DNA from: CAXMQS01 sp964195995
GTDB lineage: Bacteria; Actinomycetota; Acidimicrobiia; Spongiisociales; JAOTWH01
DNA length: 64,000 bases
NCBI GenBank assembly: GCA_964195995.1
Contig: CAXMQS010000088.1
Location: forward strand, 1 to 64,000
Direction: 5' to 3'
Notes under the pieces: generated by a model
The model's database searches: none
Told to the model about the DNA's origin: nothing
What the model saw: only the letters and a program-made list of their open reading frames with translations
Shown: one piece after another, positions 26,598-35,042 of the stretch
Position numbering within the stretch: position 1 is the first letter of the stretch
Layout: each line of letters opens with the position of its first letter
Made by a program: the position numbers and the translations under genes

Positions 26598-27974
26598 ATG
26601 CGCTTGCGCCTCCGACGCCCCCGTGATCTAGCTGTCGCTCTTCGCGAGCTGGCGAGGCGCCGTCCCCGCGAGGCCGAGGGGTACCTAGAGGACCACGCCG
26701 AGGAGTGGGAATCCATGGCGGAAGCCGACCCGGCGACGGCGGCCGACATCCTGGAGGCCGTTGGGCAAGAGGCGACGGTCGATCTGCTGACCGACCTGGA
26801 CCCAACCGAAGCCGCCGAAGTGTTGTCTGAGATGCGCTTGGACGCCGCCGCCGAAGCTCTGACCGAGTTTCCCGGCGAGTTCTCGGCTCGCATTGTCGAG
26901 GCCATGAGCGCCGCCGAAGCCGCGGACGTCATCGGCGTCATCGACCCTGCCGACCGACCGAAGGTATTGGAGCAGGTCGCAGACAAGGCAACCGACGAAG
27001 TCCTGGCGTTGCTCGCCTATCCGCCGGACAGCGCAGGTGGTCTGATGACCACGGAGTTCGCCGCCATCCAGATCGGGCTCACCGCTGGAGAAGCGATCGA
27101 GGCCCTGCGTCGTCTGCAGGAAGACGTAGGCCAGCTGACCTACGTCTACATCACTGATCACGACCAACGCCTCCACGGCGTGCTGTCCTTCCGCGACCTG
27201 GTCTTTGCCCGGCCGGGGACCGGTATCGACGAGGCGATGGTCGCCAACCCTGTCGCCGTCCGGCCCGAGACGGATCGCGAGGAGGTCGCCGAACTCATCC
27301 AGCGCTACGGGCTGCTGTCACTTCCTGTTGTCGACTTCCGAGGCCGGCTACTCGGCATCGTGACGGTCGACGAGATCCTCGAAGCAGTGCAGGAGGAAGC
27401 CGTAGAGGACATCGCCGTCATGGTTGGTGCCGGTGTAAGTGAAACCGTCCACACGACCGTCGCCCGCTCGGTACGCAATCGATTCCCTTGGATCGTCGTC
27501 AACCTCGGCATCGCGTTCCTCGTCGCCGTCGTCGTTAGCCGTTTCGAACCGGTGATCTCACGCACTGCGGTACTTGCCGCATACATGCCGGTAGTGGCAG
27601 CTGTCGGAGGCAACGGAGGGGCGCAGAGCCTGGCCATCGTCATCAGGGCCCTCGCCACCGGCGACCTGCCAGAACACCGCTCCCTCCGGGTTGTCGGCAA
27701 CCAGGCGCTAATCGGAGCCATCAACGGCCTGGCGGTAGCCGCGACAGCCTCGATCATCGCCTTCATATTCACCGACTCGGCAGAGATCGCGTTCGTCATC
27801 GGAATCGCCGCCCTTGCCAACATGATCGCGGCAGGCGCCGCCGGAGCGGCCATACCGATGCTCTTGCAGAGGTACGGACAGGATCCGGCGCTGGCCTCGA
27901 ACATCTTTCTTACGCTCGTCACCGACATCGTGGGCTTCGGAGGGTTCCTGGCCATCGCCACACTTCTGCTCTAG
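26598..27974 (+). CDS. mgtE: magnesium transporter MgtE
   Basis: The 458-residue protein has the MgtE order. An N-terminal superhelical domain comes first (residues 1-130, PTEAAEVLSEM and MSAAEAADVIGVI). Two CBS motifs follow (GGLMTTEFAAIQ through GVLSFRDLVFARP, then GIVTVDEILEAVQ). The membrane part has five helices and contains AYMPVVAAVGGNGGAQSLAI, the conserved pore signature. It conducts Mg2+ into the cell and is closed by Mg2+ bound to the N and CBS domains. Its stop codon shares the palindrome CTAG (27971-27974) with the convergent lipoprotein gene. Confidence 0.93.
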   Translation: MRLRLRRPRDLAVALRELARRRPREAEGYLEDHAEEWESMAEADPATAADILEAVGQEATVDLLTDLDPTEAAEVLSEMRLDAAAEALTEFPGEFSARIVEAMSAAEAADVIGVIDPADRPKVLEQVADKATDEVLALLAYPPDSAGGLMTTEFAAIQIGLTAGEAIEALRRLQEDVGQLTYVYITDHDQRLHGVLSFRDLVFARPGTGIDEAMVANPVAVRPETDREEVAELIQRYGLLSLPVVDFRGRLLGIVTVDEILEAVQEEAVEDIAVMVGAGVSETVHTTVARSVRNRFPWIVVNLGIAFLVAVVVSRFEPVISRTAVLAAYMPVVAAVGGNGGAQSLAIVIRALATGDLPEHRSLRVVGNQALIGAINGLAVAATASIIAFIFTDSAEIAFVIGIAALANMIAAGAAGAAIPMLLQRYGQDPALASNIFLTLVTDIVGFGGFLAIATLLL

Positions 27975-28471
27975 GAGCCGAGGATCACTTCTCCTACGTC
28001 GGCGAAGGGTCCGAGGTAGACCATTCTGAATCCGTCCTCCAACCGAAGGAAGTAGTGCAGGTCGAGCAGTGCCTGCTCTCCGACCGATACCGAGTCGGCG
28101 AGAACGAGTTGTGTTACGGCCGTGTCGTCGATGATGTGCAAGCCATTGACGGGCGGGAATCGCTCGACCATCTCACCAACGAGGTTCTGAAGATCGATGT
28201 CCGTGTAGGTGCCAGCGGGAACGGCAACCACGAGAACGTCGTCATCCGTGCGCTCGACGATCGTGAACTCGGGAAACGAGAAGCCGGGCCCAGTGGTTGG
28301 GGTCACGGCTGACGTCGTGCCTGGGGTGTTGTCTGCGGCGACGGTGGCTGGGGTCGTGGTGACGACGGGCGGCGCTGCGGTCGTCTGCGTGGTGGTCGTC
28401 GCTCCGCTGCTGTCACCGCACGCCGAGACGATGGCGAGGCAAGAAACGAAGATCGCTAGCCGAACAGCCAT
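27971..28471 (-). CDS. putative lipoprotein of unknown function
   Basis: The 166-residue protein has a signal peptide with a lipobox-like end (AIVSACGD, Cys at about 18). A Thr/Ala/Pro-rich linker of about 40 residues follows, and then a small folded domain (FTIVERTDDDVLVVAVPAGTYTDIDLQNLV and a tail DGFRMVYLGPF). I do not recognise the domain. It should be anchored on the outer face of the membrane with a flexible spacer. It is downstream of the next hypothetical gene on the same strand. Confidence 0.7.
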   Translation of the reverse strand: MAVRLAIFVSCLAIVSACGDSSGATTTTQTTAAPPVVTTTPATVAADNTPGTTSAVTPTTGPGFSFPEFTIVERTDDDVLVVAVPAGTYTDIDLQNLVGEMVERFPPVNGLHIIDDTAVTQLVLADSVSVGEQALLDLHYFLRLEDGFRMVYLGPFADVGEVILGS

Positions 28472-28494
28472 ACGGCGAGCCTACCGCCGGGCGG

Positions 28495-28896
28495 TCAGCG
28501 CGTTTTCAGCCAGTCGTCGTAACTCGTGCCCTCCAGCCACGGCACGCTGTTCACCATGCGGTAGCGACGTCGGACCTCGTCGAACGCCTCGGGGTCGGCC
28601 GATGACTCGAGGTCCAACATGGCGAGTCGAAGTCCCGGATCCCAACCCATCCCACCAAGGGCCTGGTCAACGGCCATCTCCCAATCTTGGGGTGGTTGCT
28701 GGTCGATCCAGTATTTGCGAATGCGCCTCCCGTTGCGCATCCCGGAGCGCACCTGCTTCAGCACCTCCCGAGAGAGTGCCTCCCCTTCCGATGCGATCTC
28801 CGCGACCCATTCCGCGAGGCGTTCATCGGTCCAGCCCCGTGGGTCAGAGACGATGGATTCGTAGAGGGCATCAACGGCACGCGCCAAACGAAGCAA
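28495..28896 (-). CDS. hypothetical protein
   Basis: The 133-residue soluble protein starts at a TTG (28896) immediately after the stop of the aminotransferase gene, so it is probably translated by coupling. It is rich in Trp (WTDERLAEWVAEI, RKYWIDQQPPQDWEM, PWLEGTSYDDWLKTR) and charged residues, and appears helical. No motif that I know is visible. Confidence 0.6.
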   Translation of the reverse strand: MLRLARAVDALYESIVSDPRGWTDERLAEWVAEIASEGEALSREVLKQVRSGMRNGRRIRKYWIDQQPPQDWEMAVDQALGGMGWDPGLRLAMLDLESSADPEAFDEVRRRYRMVNSVPWLEGTSYDDWLKTR

Positions 28897-29721
28897 CTAG
28901 CGCCCACCAACCTCGGCCGTGATTCGCTCTAGAACGGACGATCTGAGTTTCTCGGTGAGAGGTCCAGGGGTGAATACGGTCTCGTCGATCGCGACGACCG
29001 GCGACACCTCTTTGACCGTAGAGAGGACGGCAACCTCGTCTGCGCCGAGCACCCGAGCCAGTGGGAACACACCCTCCGCTATCTCGATTCCGATACCCGC
29101 TGCCACCTCGAGCACGACGGTCCGGGTCACAGATTCGAGGACTCCCAGGTCAAGGGTCGGGGTCTCGAGGACGCCATCGATGAACCACGCGATGGAGAAG
29201 GTGGGTCCTTCAAGCACTGAACCATCCCGACCGACGAGAAGGGCGTCGTGGAATCCATCTCTTTGCGCGGCCAGGCCAACGGCCATGTTCGGCGCGTAGG
29301 ACACGGTCTTGGCCTGGGTGAGCTCACTGAAGGCACCCGCAGCATGCCACGGCGCCTGTCGCGCCGACAGGCGGAAGGCGGCTGGAACATCGGGGATCTC
29401 TTCCCAATAGACGATCACCCGCGGGGGCGTCTTCGTGAGGCTGTCGCGACTCCCTGCCGTCATCACTACCCGGATGTAGCAGTCGCCACCGGCGGCCGCC
29501 ACCTGTGAGATCCATTCGGCCAGCTGGGCGGGCGGCTCGTCAAGGCCCAGGGCAGCCGCACTTCCCCTCATACGCAACAGGTGGGCGTCAAGCCCGAAGG
29601 GATGGCCGTTGTAGGAGCGTATGTACTCGAAGCAGCCGAAGCCGCGGATGAGGCTCCAATCGAAGACGGAAACCGAGGCATCTTCGGCGGCCACTTCGAC
29701 GCCATCGATCAGCACACGCAT
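28897..29721 (-). CDS. class IV PLP aminotransferase (BCAT / aminodeoxychorismate lyase family)
   Basis: The 274-residue protein has the fold-type IV layout. The start VLIDGVEVAAEDASVSVFDWSL is typical of the family. The PLP lysine is in LTQAKTVSYAPNMAV (about residue 140), DALLVGRDGSVLEGPTFSI gives the phosphate-binding Glu region, and LESVTRTVVLEVA is the cofactor helix. It could be a branched-chain or D-amino acid transaminase or the 4-amino-4-deoxychorismate lyase PabC; the sequence does not decide. It ends next to nadE with nine bases between. Confidence 0.85.
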   Translation of the reverse strand: MRVLIDGVEVAAEDASVSVFDWSLIRGFGCFEYIRSYNGHPFGLDAHLLRMRGSAAALGLDEPPAQLAEWISQVAAAGGDCYIRVVMTAGSRDSLTKTPPRVIVYWEEIPDVPAAFRLSARQAPWHAAGAFSELTQAKTVSYAPNMAVGLAAQRDGFHDALLVGRDGSVLEGPTFSIAWFIDGVLETPTLDLGVLESVTRTVVLEVAAGIGIEIAEGVFPLARVLGADEVAVLSTVKEVSPVVAIDETVFTPGPLTEKLRSSVLERITAEVGGR

Positions 29722-29730
29722 CGTCAGATG

Positions 29731-31374
29731 TTATCCGCGGTAGCGGTGCGTAATCGGCTGCCGCCGATCTCGACCGAAGGCCTTCTCGGTGATCCTGACA
29801 CCGGGGGCTGCCTGGCGGCGCTTGTACTCATTGCGATCGACCATGGTGATGATGTCGGTCACTGTCTCGGCGTCGAAGCCTGCGGCGACTATCTGGCCGA
29901 GCTGTCGATCGTCCTCGACGTACAGCTCGATGATCTGATCTAGAACGTCGTATGGCGGCAACGAGTCCGAGTCAAGCTGATCCGGCCTGAGTTCAGCCGA
30001 CGGCGGCTTTTCGATGATGCTGGGAGGGATCACTTCCGACTCACGATTGCGCCAATTGGCCAGTCTGTAGACCAGTGTCTTCGACACATCTTTGAGCACT
30101 GCGAAACCGCCGACCATGTCCCCGTAAAGGGTCGCATAGCCGACGGACATCTCCGACTTGTTGCCGGTGGCGACGACCATCGGCCCGAACTTATTGCTGA
30201 TAGCCATCAGAGTGGCGCCGCGAATCCGTGCCTGCAGGTTCTCCTCGGCGACGCCTTCGGGGGCGTCTGCGAAGACATCTGCAAGTGCCTGGCGGTGGGC
30301 GTCGAAGGTCTTTCCGATCCCGATGACATCGAGTCGGATGCCGAGGCGACGGGCCAGCTCGGTGGCGTCGCCCTCTGACTCGGGAGCGTTGTATGGCCCC
30401 GGCATGGCAACCCCCCACACCGCGTCCGGACCGAGAGCGTCGGCGGCGATGACGGCAGTCAGGGCCGAGTCGATGCCGCCGCTGAGGCCGATGACAACGC
30501 CCTCGAAGCCGTTCTTATGCACATAATCCTGCAAGCCAACGGTCAACGCCCTGTAGACGGACTGCTCCTCAACAGGATCCTCGGACAGCACCGGTTGCTG
30601 CGTCTCCCCAGCGCCAGTCGCCAGGTCGACAAAGAAGAGCTCCTCACCGAACTGCGGACCCCGGTAGATCATCGTCCCCTCGGAGTCGAAGGCCATGCTT
30701 TGCCCGTCGAAGACGAGCTCGTCCTGGCCGCCGACCAGGTTCAGGTATACGACGGGCACAGCGAATCGTTTCGCTTGCCGACTCAGGAGCTGAGCCCGAT
30801 CAACTCCCTTGCCCATGTGAAACGGCGAGCCGTTGATGTTCAGCAGAAGCTCGGCGCCGGCGGCGCAATGCGCGGCAGGCGGTCCATCGGCGACCCAGAT
30901 GTCTTCGCAGATGGTGAGGCCGACGGAAACCCCTCCGATATCGAAGGTCTGGCCTTCGGGCGAGCCGGGAACGAAGTACCGAGCCTCGTCGAAGACCCCA
31001 TAGTTGGGAAGCAAGACCTTGTGATAGGTCGCAACGACGTGTCCGTTCCTGACAAGGGCCGCGGCGTTGGCAATGCCTCTATCGGTCGCATCGGTGTGGC
31101 GGCGATGGACACCATCGACAACGTCTACGAAACCAACGAGCGTCGCCATCTCGCCGGAAGCTTCGGCGAGATCGTTCAGCACCTCGAGGTTCCGCTCGAC
31201 GAACCCCGTGCGATAGACGAGGTCCTCGGGTGGGTATCCCGTGACCGCCAGTTCCGGCGTCAGCAGGACGTCGGCGCCCCCCTGCTGCGCTTCTGTCATG
31301 GCATCGAGCAGCAGAGCGCGATTCCCATCGAGATCACCGACGGTCAGGTTGAGCTGGGCTCCAGCAACTCGCAT
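29731..31374 (-). CDS. nadE: glutamine-dependent NAD+ synthetase
   Basis: The 547-residue protein fuses an N-terminal nitrilase-type glutaminase with an ATP-pyrophosphatase synthetase domain. The glutaminase triad is Glu in LTPELAVTGYPPEDL, Lys in YHKVLLPNYGVFDE and Cys in LTICEDIWV. The synthetase has VIGLSGGIDSALTA, ATGNKSEMSVGYATLYGD and GGFAVLKDV. It amidates nicotinate adenine dinucleotide to NAD+ with glutamine-derived ammonia. The length is that of the short form (about 540-580) found in many bacteria, not the 680-residue mycobacterial form. Confidence 0.94.
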   Translation of the reverse strand: MRVAGAQLNLTVGDLDGNRALLLDAMTEAQQGGADVLLTPELAVTGYPPEDLVYRTGFVERNLEVLNDLAEASGEMATLVGFVDVVDGVHRRHTDATDRGIANAAALVRNGHVVATYHKVLLPNYGVFDEARYFVPGSPEGQTFDIGGVSVGLTICEDIWVADGPPAAHCAAGAELLLNINGSPFHMGKGVDRAQLLSRQAKRFAVPVVYLNLVGGQDELVFDGQSMAFDSEGTMIYRGPQFGEELFFVDLATGAGETQQPVLSEDPVEEQSVYRALTVGLQDYVHKNGFEGVVIGLSGGIDSALTAVIAADALGPDAVWGVAMPGPYNAPESEGDATELARRLGIRLDVIGIGKTFDAHRQALADVFADAPEGVAEENLQARIRGATLMAISNKFGPMVVATGNKSEMSVGYATLYGDMVGGFAVLKDVSKTLVYRLANWRNRESEVIPPSIIEKPPSAELRPDQLDSDSLPPYDVLDQIIELYVEDDRQLGQIVAAGFDAETVTDIITMVDRNEYKRRQAAPGVRITEKAFGRDRRQPITHRYRG

Positions 31375-31390
31375 GATGTGAGCCTAAAGC

Positions 31391-31540
31391 TCAAGCCCAG
31401 TGCGCGGCCCCTTCGGGAACCGTCAGCACTCTCACAACGTCGACCGCGGGGTGTTGCGCGAGGCCTTGTGCCACCTCTTCGGCCAGGCCAAAGATCTCAT
31501 CGTTCCGCGCCCCGCACACAACCGCCTGCACGTCATGCAC
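31391..31540 (-). CDS. possible 49-residue protein upstream of nadE
   Basis: A frame from a GTG at 31540 encodes 49 residues (MHDVQAVVCGARND, then an amphipathic LAEEVAQGLAQHP and VDVVRVLTVPEGAAHW). Its composition looks protein-like and it fills the gap between nadE and the divergent epimerase gene. I see no good ribosome site, and it could be a remnant. The function is unknown. Confidence 0.3.
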   Translation of the reverse strand: MHDVQAVVCGARNDEIFGLAEEVAQGLAQHPAVDVVRVLTVPEGAAHWA

Positions 31541-31568
31541 GGTACAGGGGGGCCGATAGGCTCGAACC

Positions 31569-32519
31569 ATGGAGCGGGTGCTCGTAACCGGTGCCGCCGG
31601 CTGGCTCGGCGGACGAGCCGTCCAGCTTCTGGAAGCGCGTCCCGACACGACTGTGCTCGCGATCGACGACACCGAAACGCACACTGGCTTCTCTTCCGAC
31701 TTCGTCAAGATCGGTCTCGACAGCCTCGAATTCGCTGAGCTGCTCGCGAAGTTCTCGCCGACAGCGGTGCTACATCTCGGGACGATCGACCGCTCGGCAA
31801 TGGTTGGGGCGGAGATAAGCGACCGGGGCTTGGTGGTAGGTGCCCAAGCCTTGTTTGGAGCGATCGCCCGGAGTTCCGACACGAAGACAGTTGTGATCAA
31901 ATCTGAAGCAGGCGTGTATGGCATGGGTCCGCGGCAGCCCTCTGTCGCCACCGAAGAGTCGTCTACCACGGCCAAGGGAGCTTCTCGCCACCAGCGCAGG
32001 CTGCGAGAGATGGAGGCGTTCGTCGCCACCCAGGCCGAGCGCCACAAGTCGGCAAGCTATTCCGTCCTCAGGTTCGCACCCATCGTCGGCCCCCACATTG
32101 GCAACGACCTGAGCCGATACCTGGCGCTGCCGGTCGTCCCGACCCGGCTTGGCTTCGACCCCCGGCTGCAGTTCATCTCAGAAGACGACGCTCTCGCGGT
32201 CCTCATCAGCGCGGTTGACTCGCCCCGCGCTGGCATCTTCAACATCGCCGCCGACGGACAGCTCTATCTCAGCCGGGTGCTGCGGTTGGGAAGGCGCCTC
32301 CAGCAACCGATTCCCAACCGTGCCCTCCGCGCCGCTCGAAGGGGCCTCGCAGGCTGGGGGATCCACCTCACCGACGATGACATGCGGATGCTCAAATACG
32401 GGCGGGTGATGGACACATCGAAGGCCAGGGGTGCCCTCGAAGTGCAGCCGACACTCAACTGTCGACAGACTGTCCTCTCCCTTTATGAGCGCCTTCCCGA
32501 AAGCCAGCCAGATGCGTGA
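31569..32519 (+). CDS. NAD-dependent epimerase/dehydratase-like SDR, GalE2-like
   Basis: The 316-residue protein has the Rossmann motif VTGAAGWLGG at the N-terminus and an extended-SDR body (VLHLGTIDRSAM, RFAPIVGPHIGND, FISEDDALAVLISAV). The expected active-site Tyr-x3-Lys is not visible: the region reads VYGMGPRQ and later SRHQRRLRE. It may therefore be a non-catalytic or altered member. It is followed by an acyltransferase gene with an eight-base overlap, the order seen for galE2 (Rv0501) and Rv0502 in mycobacteria. The role in envelope lipid or glycan metabolism is inferred. Confidence 0.8.
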   Translation: MERVLVTGAAGWLGGRAVQLLEARPDTTVLAIDDTETHTGFSSDFVKIGLDSLEFAELLAKFSPTAVLHLGTIDRSAMVGAEISDRGLVVGAQALFGAIARSSDTKTVVIKSEAGVYGMGPRQPSVATEESSTTAKGASRHQRRLREMEAFVATQAERHKSASYSVLRFAPIVGPHIGNDLSRYLALPVVPTRLGFDPRLQFISEDDALAVLISAVDSPRAGIFNIAADGQLYLSRVLRLGRRLQQPIPNRALRAARRGLAGWGIHLTDDDMRMLKYGRVMDTSKARGALEVQPTLNCRQTVLSLYERLPESQPDA

Positions 32520-33639
32520 CTTCGCCGATATGAACAAAGCCGACCTGTTGGCGCTGGCCAGGGAGGTTGACATCAAGGGCAGGTCGAAGATGACGAAGGA
32601 GCAGCTCATCGATGCCCTTCGGGGAGCCATGCCCAAAGAGTTGCCAAAGGAGGATCCCCGGCAGCGTCTCGCTGATCGGCTGGCCAAGCTGGTCGATACC
32701 GATCGCCGGTGCGGGTGGCAGAGCGCCGAGGGACACGTCTGCGGGCTTCCCACCGCTACGGGCTCGGCGGCTTGCGTTCTCCACGGCGGCGTCGACATCG
32801 AAGACCTTGCCGTTCCCGTCGTCGGGAGGCTCGGCTTCGACACCTGGCCAACCCTGCTGCGACACCTGTGGCTTGCCAGCTACAGCATCGATCCACTTGG
32901 ACTCGACCCGATCGTTGCGGAGATGGCTTGGCACGTCGGCAACGGCCTGTACTTCGACTACTTCCGCGTCGAAGTTGAGGGGATCGAGCATGTGCCGATG
33001 GTTGGCCCAGCGATCGTCGCTGGCAATCACGGCGGTGCCGCTCTGCCGTATGACGCCGCCATGCTGATGTTGGCAGTCATGAACGAGGCCCCCTTGCCGC
33101 GAAGGGTGCGGGTAGTCGGCACCGAGATCTTCAACATGCTGCCACTCGTCTCCCACCTGTACCGCAAGGCGGGGGCTGCCTTCGCCAGCCGCGACGACGC
33201 ACTGCGCATACTCGGCGACGGCCATCTGCTGGGAGTATTCCCCGAAGGCGAGCGCGGGTTCATGAAGCCGGTATGGGAGGCGTATCAGCTACAGCGCTTC
33301 GGCCGCGGCGGGTTCGTCGAGCTGGCCGGCCAGTCCGGAGCCCCGATCGTCCCCGTGGCCATCGTCGGTTCCGAGGAGGTGCACCCAGCGGTGGCGGTAT
33401 CCAAGACGCTGGCTCGGGTTGTTCGAATGGTCCTGCCCGAACAAAGAGTCGACGGGGTGGCCGTCTGGCTCAATCCGATTCCGCTCCCGGTCAAGTGGCG
33501 GATTCGGTTCCTACCTCCTGTGGGACCTCCGTCCGATCCTGACGATCCGCTCGAGGTCCTCGAGACCACCGAGCTCATCAAGAGCCGAATCCAGGCCGAA
33601 CTGGACGACATGGTGGCCAACAGGGGTTCGATCTTCTAG
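32512..33639 (+). CDS. PlsC-type acyltransferase with N-terminal Rho-N/SAP-like helix pair
   Basis: The 375-residue protein opens with MNKADLLALAREVDIKGRSKMT, a Rho N-terminal/SAP-like helix-turn-helix. A Cys/His cluster follows (RCGWQSAEGHVCG, AACVLHGG) that may bind zinc. The acyltransferase domain has the HX4D motif in GNHGGAALPYD and the glycerolipid motif FPEGERGFMKP. It would transfer an acyl group to a lysophospholipid or related acceptor at the membrane. The start is uncertain: ATG at 32485, 32512 and 32530 are all in frame. I chose 32512, which overlaps the upstream stop. Confidence 0.82.
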   Translation: MRDFADMNKADLLALAREVDIKGRSKMTKEQLIDALRGAMPKELPKEDPRQRLADRLAKLVDTDRRCGWQSAEGHVCGLPTATGSAACVLHGGVDIEDLAVPVVGRLGFDTWPTLLRHLWLASYSIDPLGLDPIVAEMAWHVGNGLYFDYFRVEVEGIEHVPMVGPAIVAGNHGGAALPYDAAMLMLAVMNEAPLPRRVRVVGTEIFNMLPLVSHLYRKAGAAFASRDDALRILGDGHLLGVFPEGERGFMKPVWEAYQLQRFGRGGFVELAGQSGAPIVPVAIVGSEEVHPAVAVSKTLARVVRMVLPEQRVDGVAVWLNPIPLPVKWRIRFLPPVGPPSDPDDPLEVLETTELIKSRIQAELDDMVANRGSIF

Positions 33640-33683
33640 TTGCGCCTCGGGTCAATCCGCTAGCAATAGCAAGCGAAGTGCGG

Positions 33684-33689
33684 TATTCT
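33684..33689 (+). promoter_or_regulatory. possible -10 element for a leaderless xre-hbhA-like transcript
   Basis: TATTCT lies ten bases before the ATG at 33699, and no ribosome site is visible between them. In actinomycetes this spacing often marks leaderless mRNAs. The -35 box is not clear. This is inference from spacing alone. Confidence 0.3.
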
Positions 33690-33698
33690 GCACATGAG

Positions 33699-34037
33699 AT
33701 GCGAGGCCAGATTTCCGACGTAGGCGACTTCATTCGACAGCAACGCGAGCGCAGCGCTATGTCGGTGCGCAAGCTGGCAGACCTGGCCGGCATCTCGAAC
33801 CCGTATCTGAGCCAGATCGAGCGAGGACTACGCAGGCCATCGGCCGACATCCTCAAATCGGTTGCCAAAGGGCTCTCCATCAGCGCCGAGACGCTCTACG
33901 AGAGAGCAGGACTGATGGAGAAGAAGGAGCGACCGACCGTCACAGACGCCATCGCCGAAGATACGGCCCTGACCCCAAAACAGAAACAGGCGCTGCTGCA
34001 GATCTACAGCAGCTTCATCACGAAGGAGAGAGAATGA
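33699..34037 (+). CDS. XRE-family transcriptional regulator
   Basis: The 112-residue protein carries an N-terminal Cro/CI helix-turn-helix (VGDFIRQQRERSAMSVRKLA, DLAGISNPYLSQIERGLRRP) and a short helical C-terminus (TPKQKQALLQIYSSFI). I prefer the ATG at 33699 to a GTG at 33678. It overlaps the next gene by four bases. In mycobacteria a regulator of this kind (Rv0474) precedes hbhA (Rv0475) in the same way. It may control its own operon. Confidence 0.88.
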   Translation: MRGQISDVGDFIRQQRERSAMSVRKLADLAGISNPYLSQIERGLRRPSADILKSVAKGLSISAETLYERAGLMEKKERPTVTDAIAEDTALTPKQKQALLQIYSSFITKERE

Positions 34038-34483
34038 AAGTCACTGATGCGTTCTACGCAACAATCGGAGCGCCCGTGCTCGCCGGCCGCAAGCTGGTCG
34101 ATTTCGGCGGCAAAGCCGTGGTCGCTGTTCGCGACGGAGTCGAGGCCTCAACCATCGAGGGTCGCACCGTTGCCGAGAAGTTCGGAGACGGCAACGTGGT
34201 CGAAGAGCTGAACACCCGCCTCGAGGTCGATGAGCGAGTAGGCAAGCTGCGCGATCAGGTCGAAAGCGTCGTCGAGCGCTGGCGCGAGGGCTTCCAGGCG
34301 GACAAGAAGGCCGAGGCCCCCAAGCCCGCCGCCAAATCCACAGCCAAGAAGGCCCCTGCCAAGAAGGCGGCGGCGAAGAAGCCAGCTGCCAAGAAGGCTG
34401 CGGCCAAGCCCAAGGCGACACCCAAGCCAGAGGCCACAGAGGAGACAACGCCGGTCGATGACAGGGTCGACATCACCGCCTAG
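34034..34483 (+). CDS. HBHA-like protein with Lys/Ala/Pro-rich C-terminal tail
   Basis: The 149-residue protein has an N-terminal region of about 95 residues predicted to be helical (ATIGAPVLAGRKLVDFGGKA, LRDQVESVVERWREGF). A tail of KAPAKKAAAKKPAAKKAAAK type follows, then an acidic end. This layout is that of heparin-binding hemagglutinin, whose Lys-rich tail binds sulfated glycans and DNA. The family N-terminus also associates with membranes and lipid bodies. The upstream XRE gene supports the assignment. Histone-like DNA binding by the tail is an alternative. Confidence 0.75.
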   Translation: MKVTDAFYATIGAPVLAGRKLVDFGGKAVVAVRDGVEASTIEGRTVAEKFGDGNVVEELNTRLEVDERVGKLRDQVESVVERWREGFQADKKAEAPKPAAKSTAKKAPAKKAAAKKPAAKKAAAKPKATPKPEATEETTPVDDRVDITA

Positions 34484-34504
34484 GGCGGAACGGTCCAAGT
34501 GAGA

Positions 34505-34532
34505 AAAGAGCCCCGGTAACCCGGGGCTCTTT
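34505..34532. terminator. bidirectional intrinsic terminator
   Basis: AAAGAGCCCCGG, loop TAAC, CCGGGGCTCTTT form a perfect 12-bp stem with A and T ends that give a short T run on both strands. It lies between the convergent HBHA-like and DUF4332 genes and can stop both. Confidence 0.9.
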
Positions 34533-34553
34533 GCGCGACATCAACGCGTCAAG

Positions 34554-34958
34554 TCAGCGGGACACCAAGGGGGAAAGCTTCTTGGCTTCATTGATCCAGG
34601 CGTTCACCATGCCCTCGGTGGGCAGACGGCGCACCAGCTTCTTCGCCTGGTTGACGTCGGTCATCTTCTTCGTGAGCGAAGCTGCGCTGCGATTACGGAG
34701 TTCTTTCACAGTGTCCACACCGGCGGCCTCGAGCAGGTCGCTGTATTCGGAGCCGATCCCTTTGACCCTCATGAGGTCGGCCCGATTGACCCACACGAGG
34801 ATCTGTCTCTCAGGGACGGTGGCGGCAAGACCAAGTGCCCGGCGGCCCTTGCGAGCACCGGCCTTCTTAAGAAGAGACTCTGTAGTCCGCACTCCCGCTT
34901 TGCGCAGCTTCCTGGCGTCCGTGGGGCCCATGCCCTCTATGGTGTCGATTGACGACAC
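34554..34958 (-). CDS. DUF4332 helix-hairpin-helix protein
   Basis: The 134-residue protein contains two helix-hairpin-helix-like units, IEGMGPTDARKLRKAGVRTT near the start and VKGIGSEYSDLLEAAGVDTV in the middle, with a basic linker (GARKGRRALG). This is the DUF4332 architecture, related to DNA-binding HhH domains of polymerase beta and RadA type. Non-specific DNA binding is likely but not shown. It is monocistronic as far as can be seen. Confidence 0.82.
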   Translation of the reverse strand: MSSIDTIEGMGPTDARKLRKAGVRTTESLLKKAGARKGRRALGLAATVPERQILVWVNRADLMRVKGIGSEYSDLLEAAGVDTVKELRNRSAASLTKKMTDVNQAKKLVRRLPTEGMVNAWINEAKKLSPLVSR

Positions 34959-35042
34959 AGCAGTTCCTTTCCGTTCGGCGTGCCCGCCTCCCCTAGCGGC
35001 GGCGGCGAGGATAACTGCGTGAGACGCGACGTGCCACCGGGA

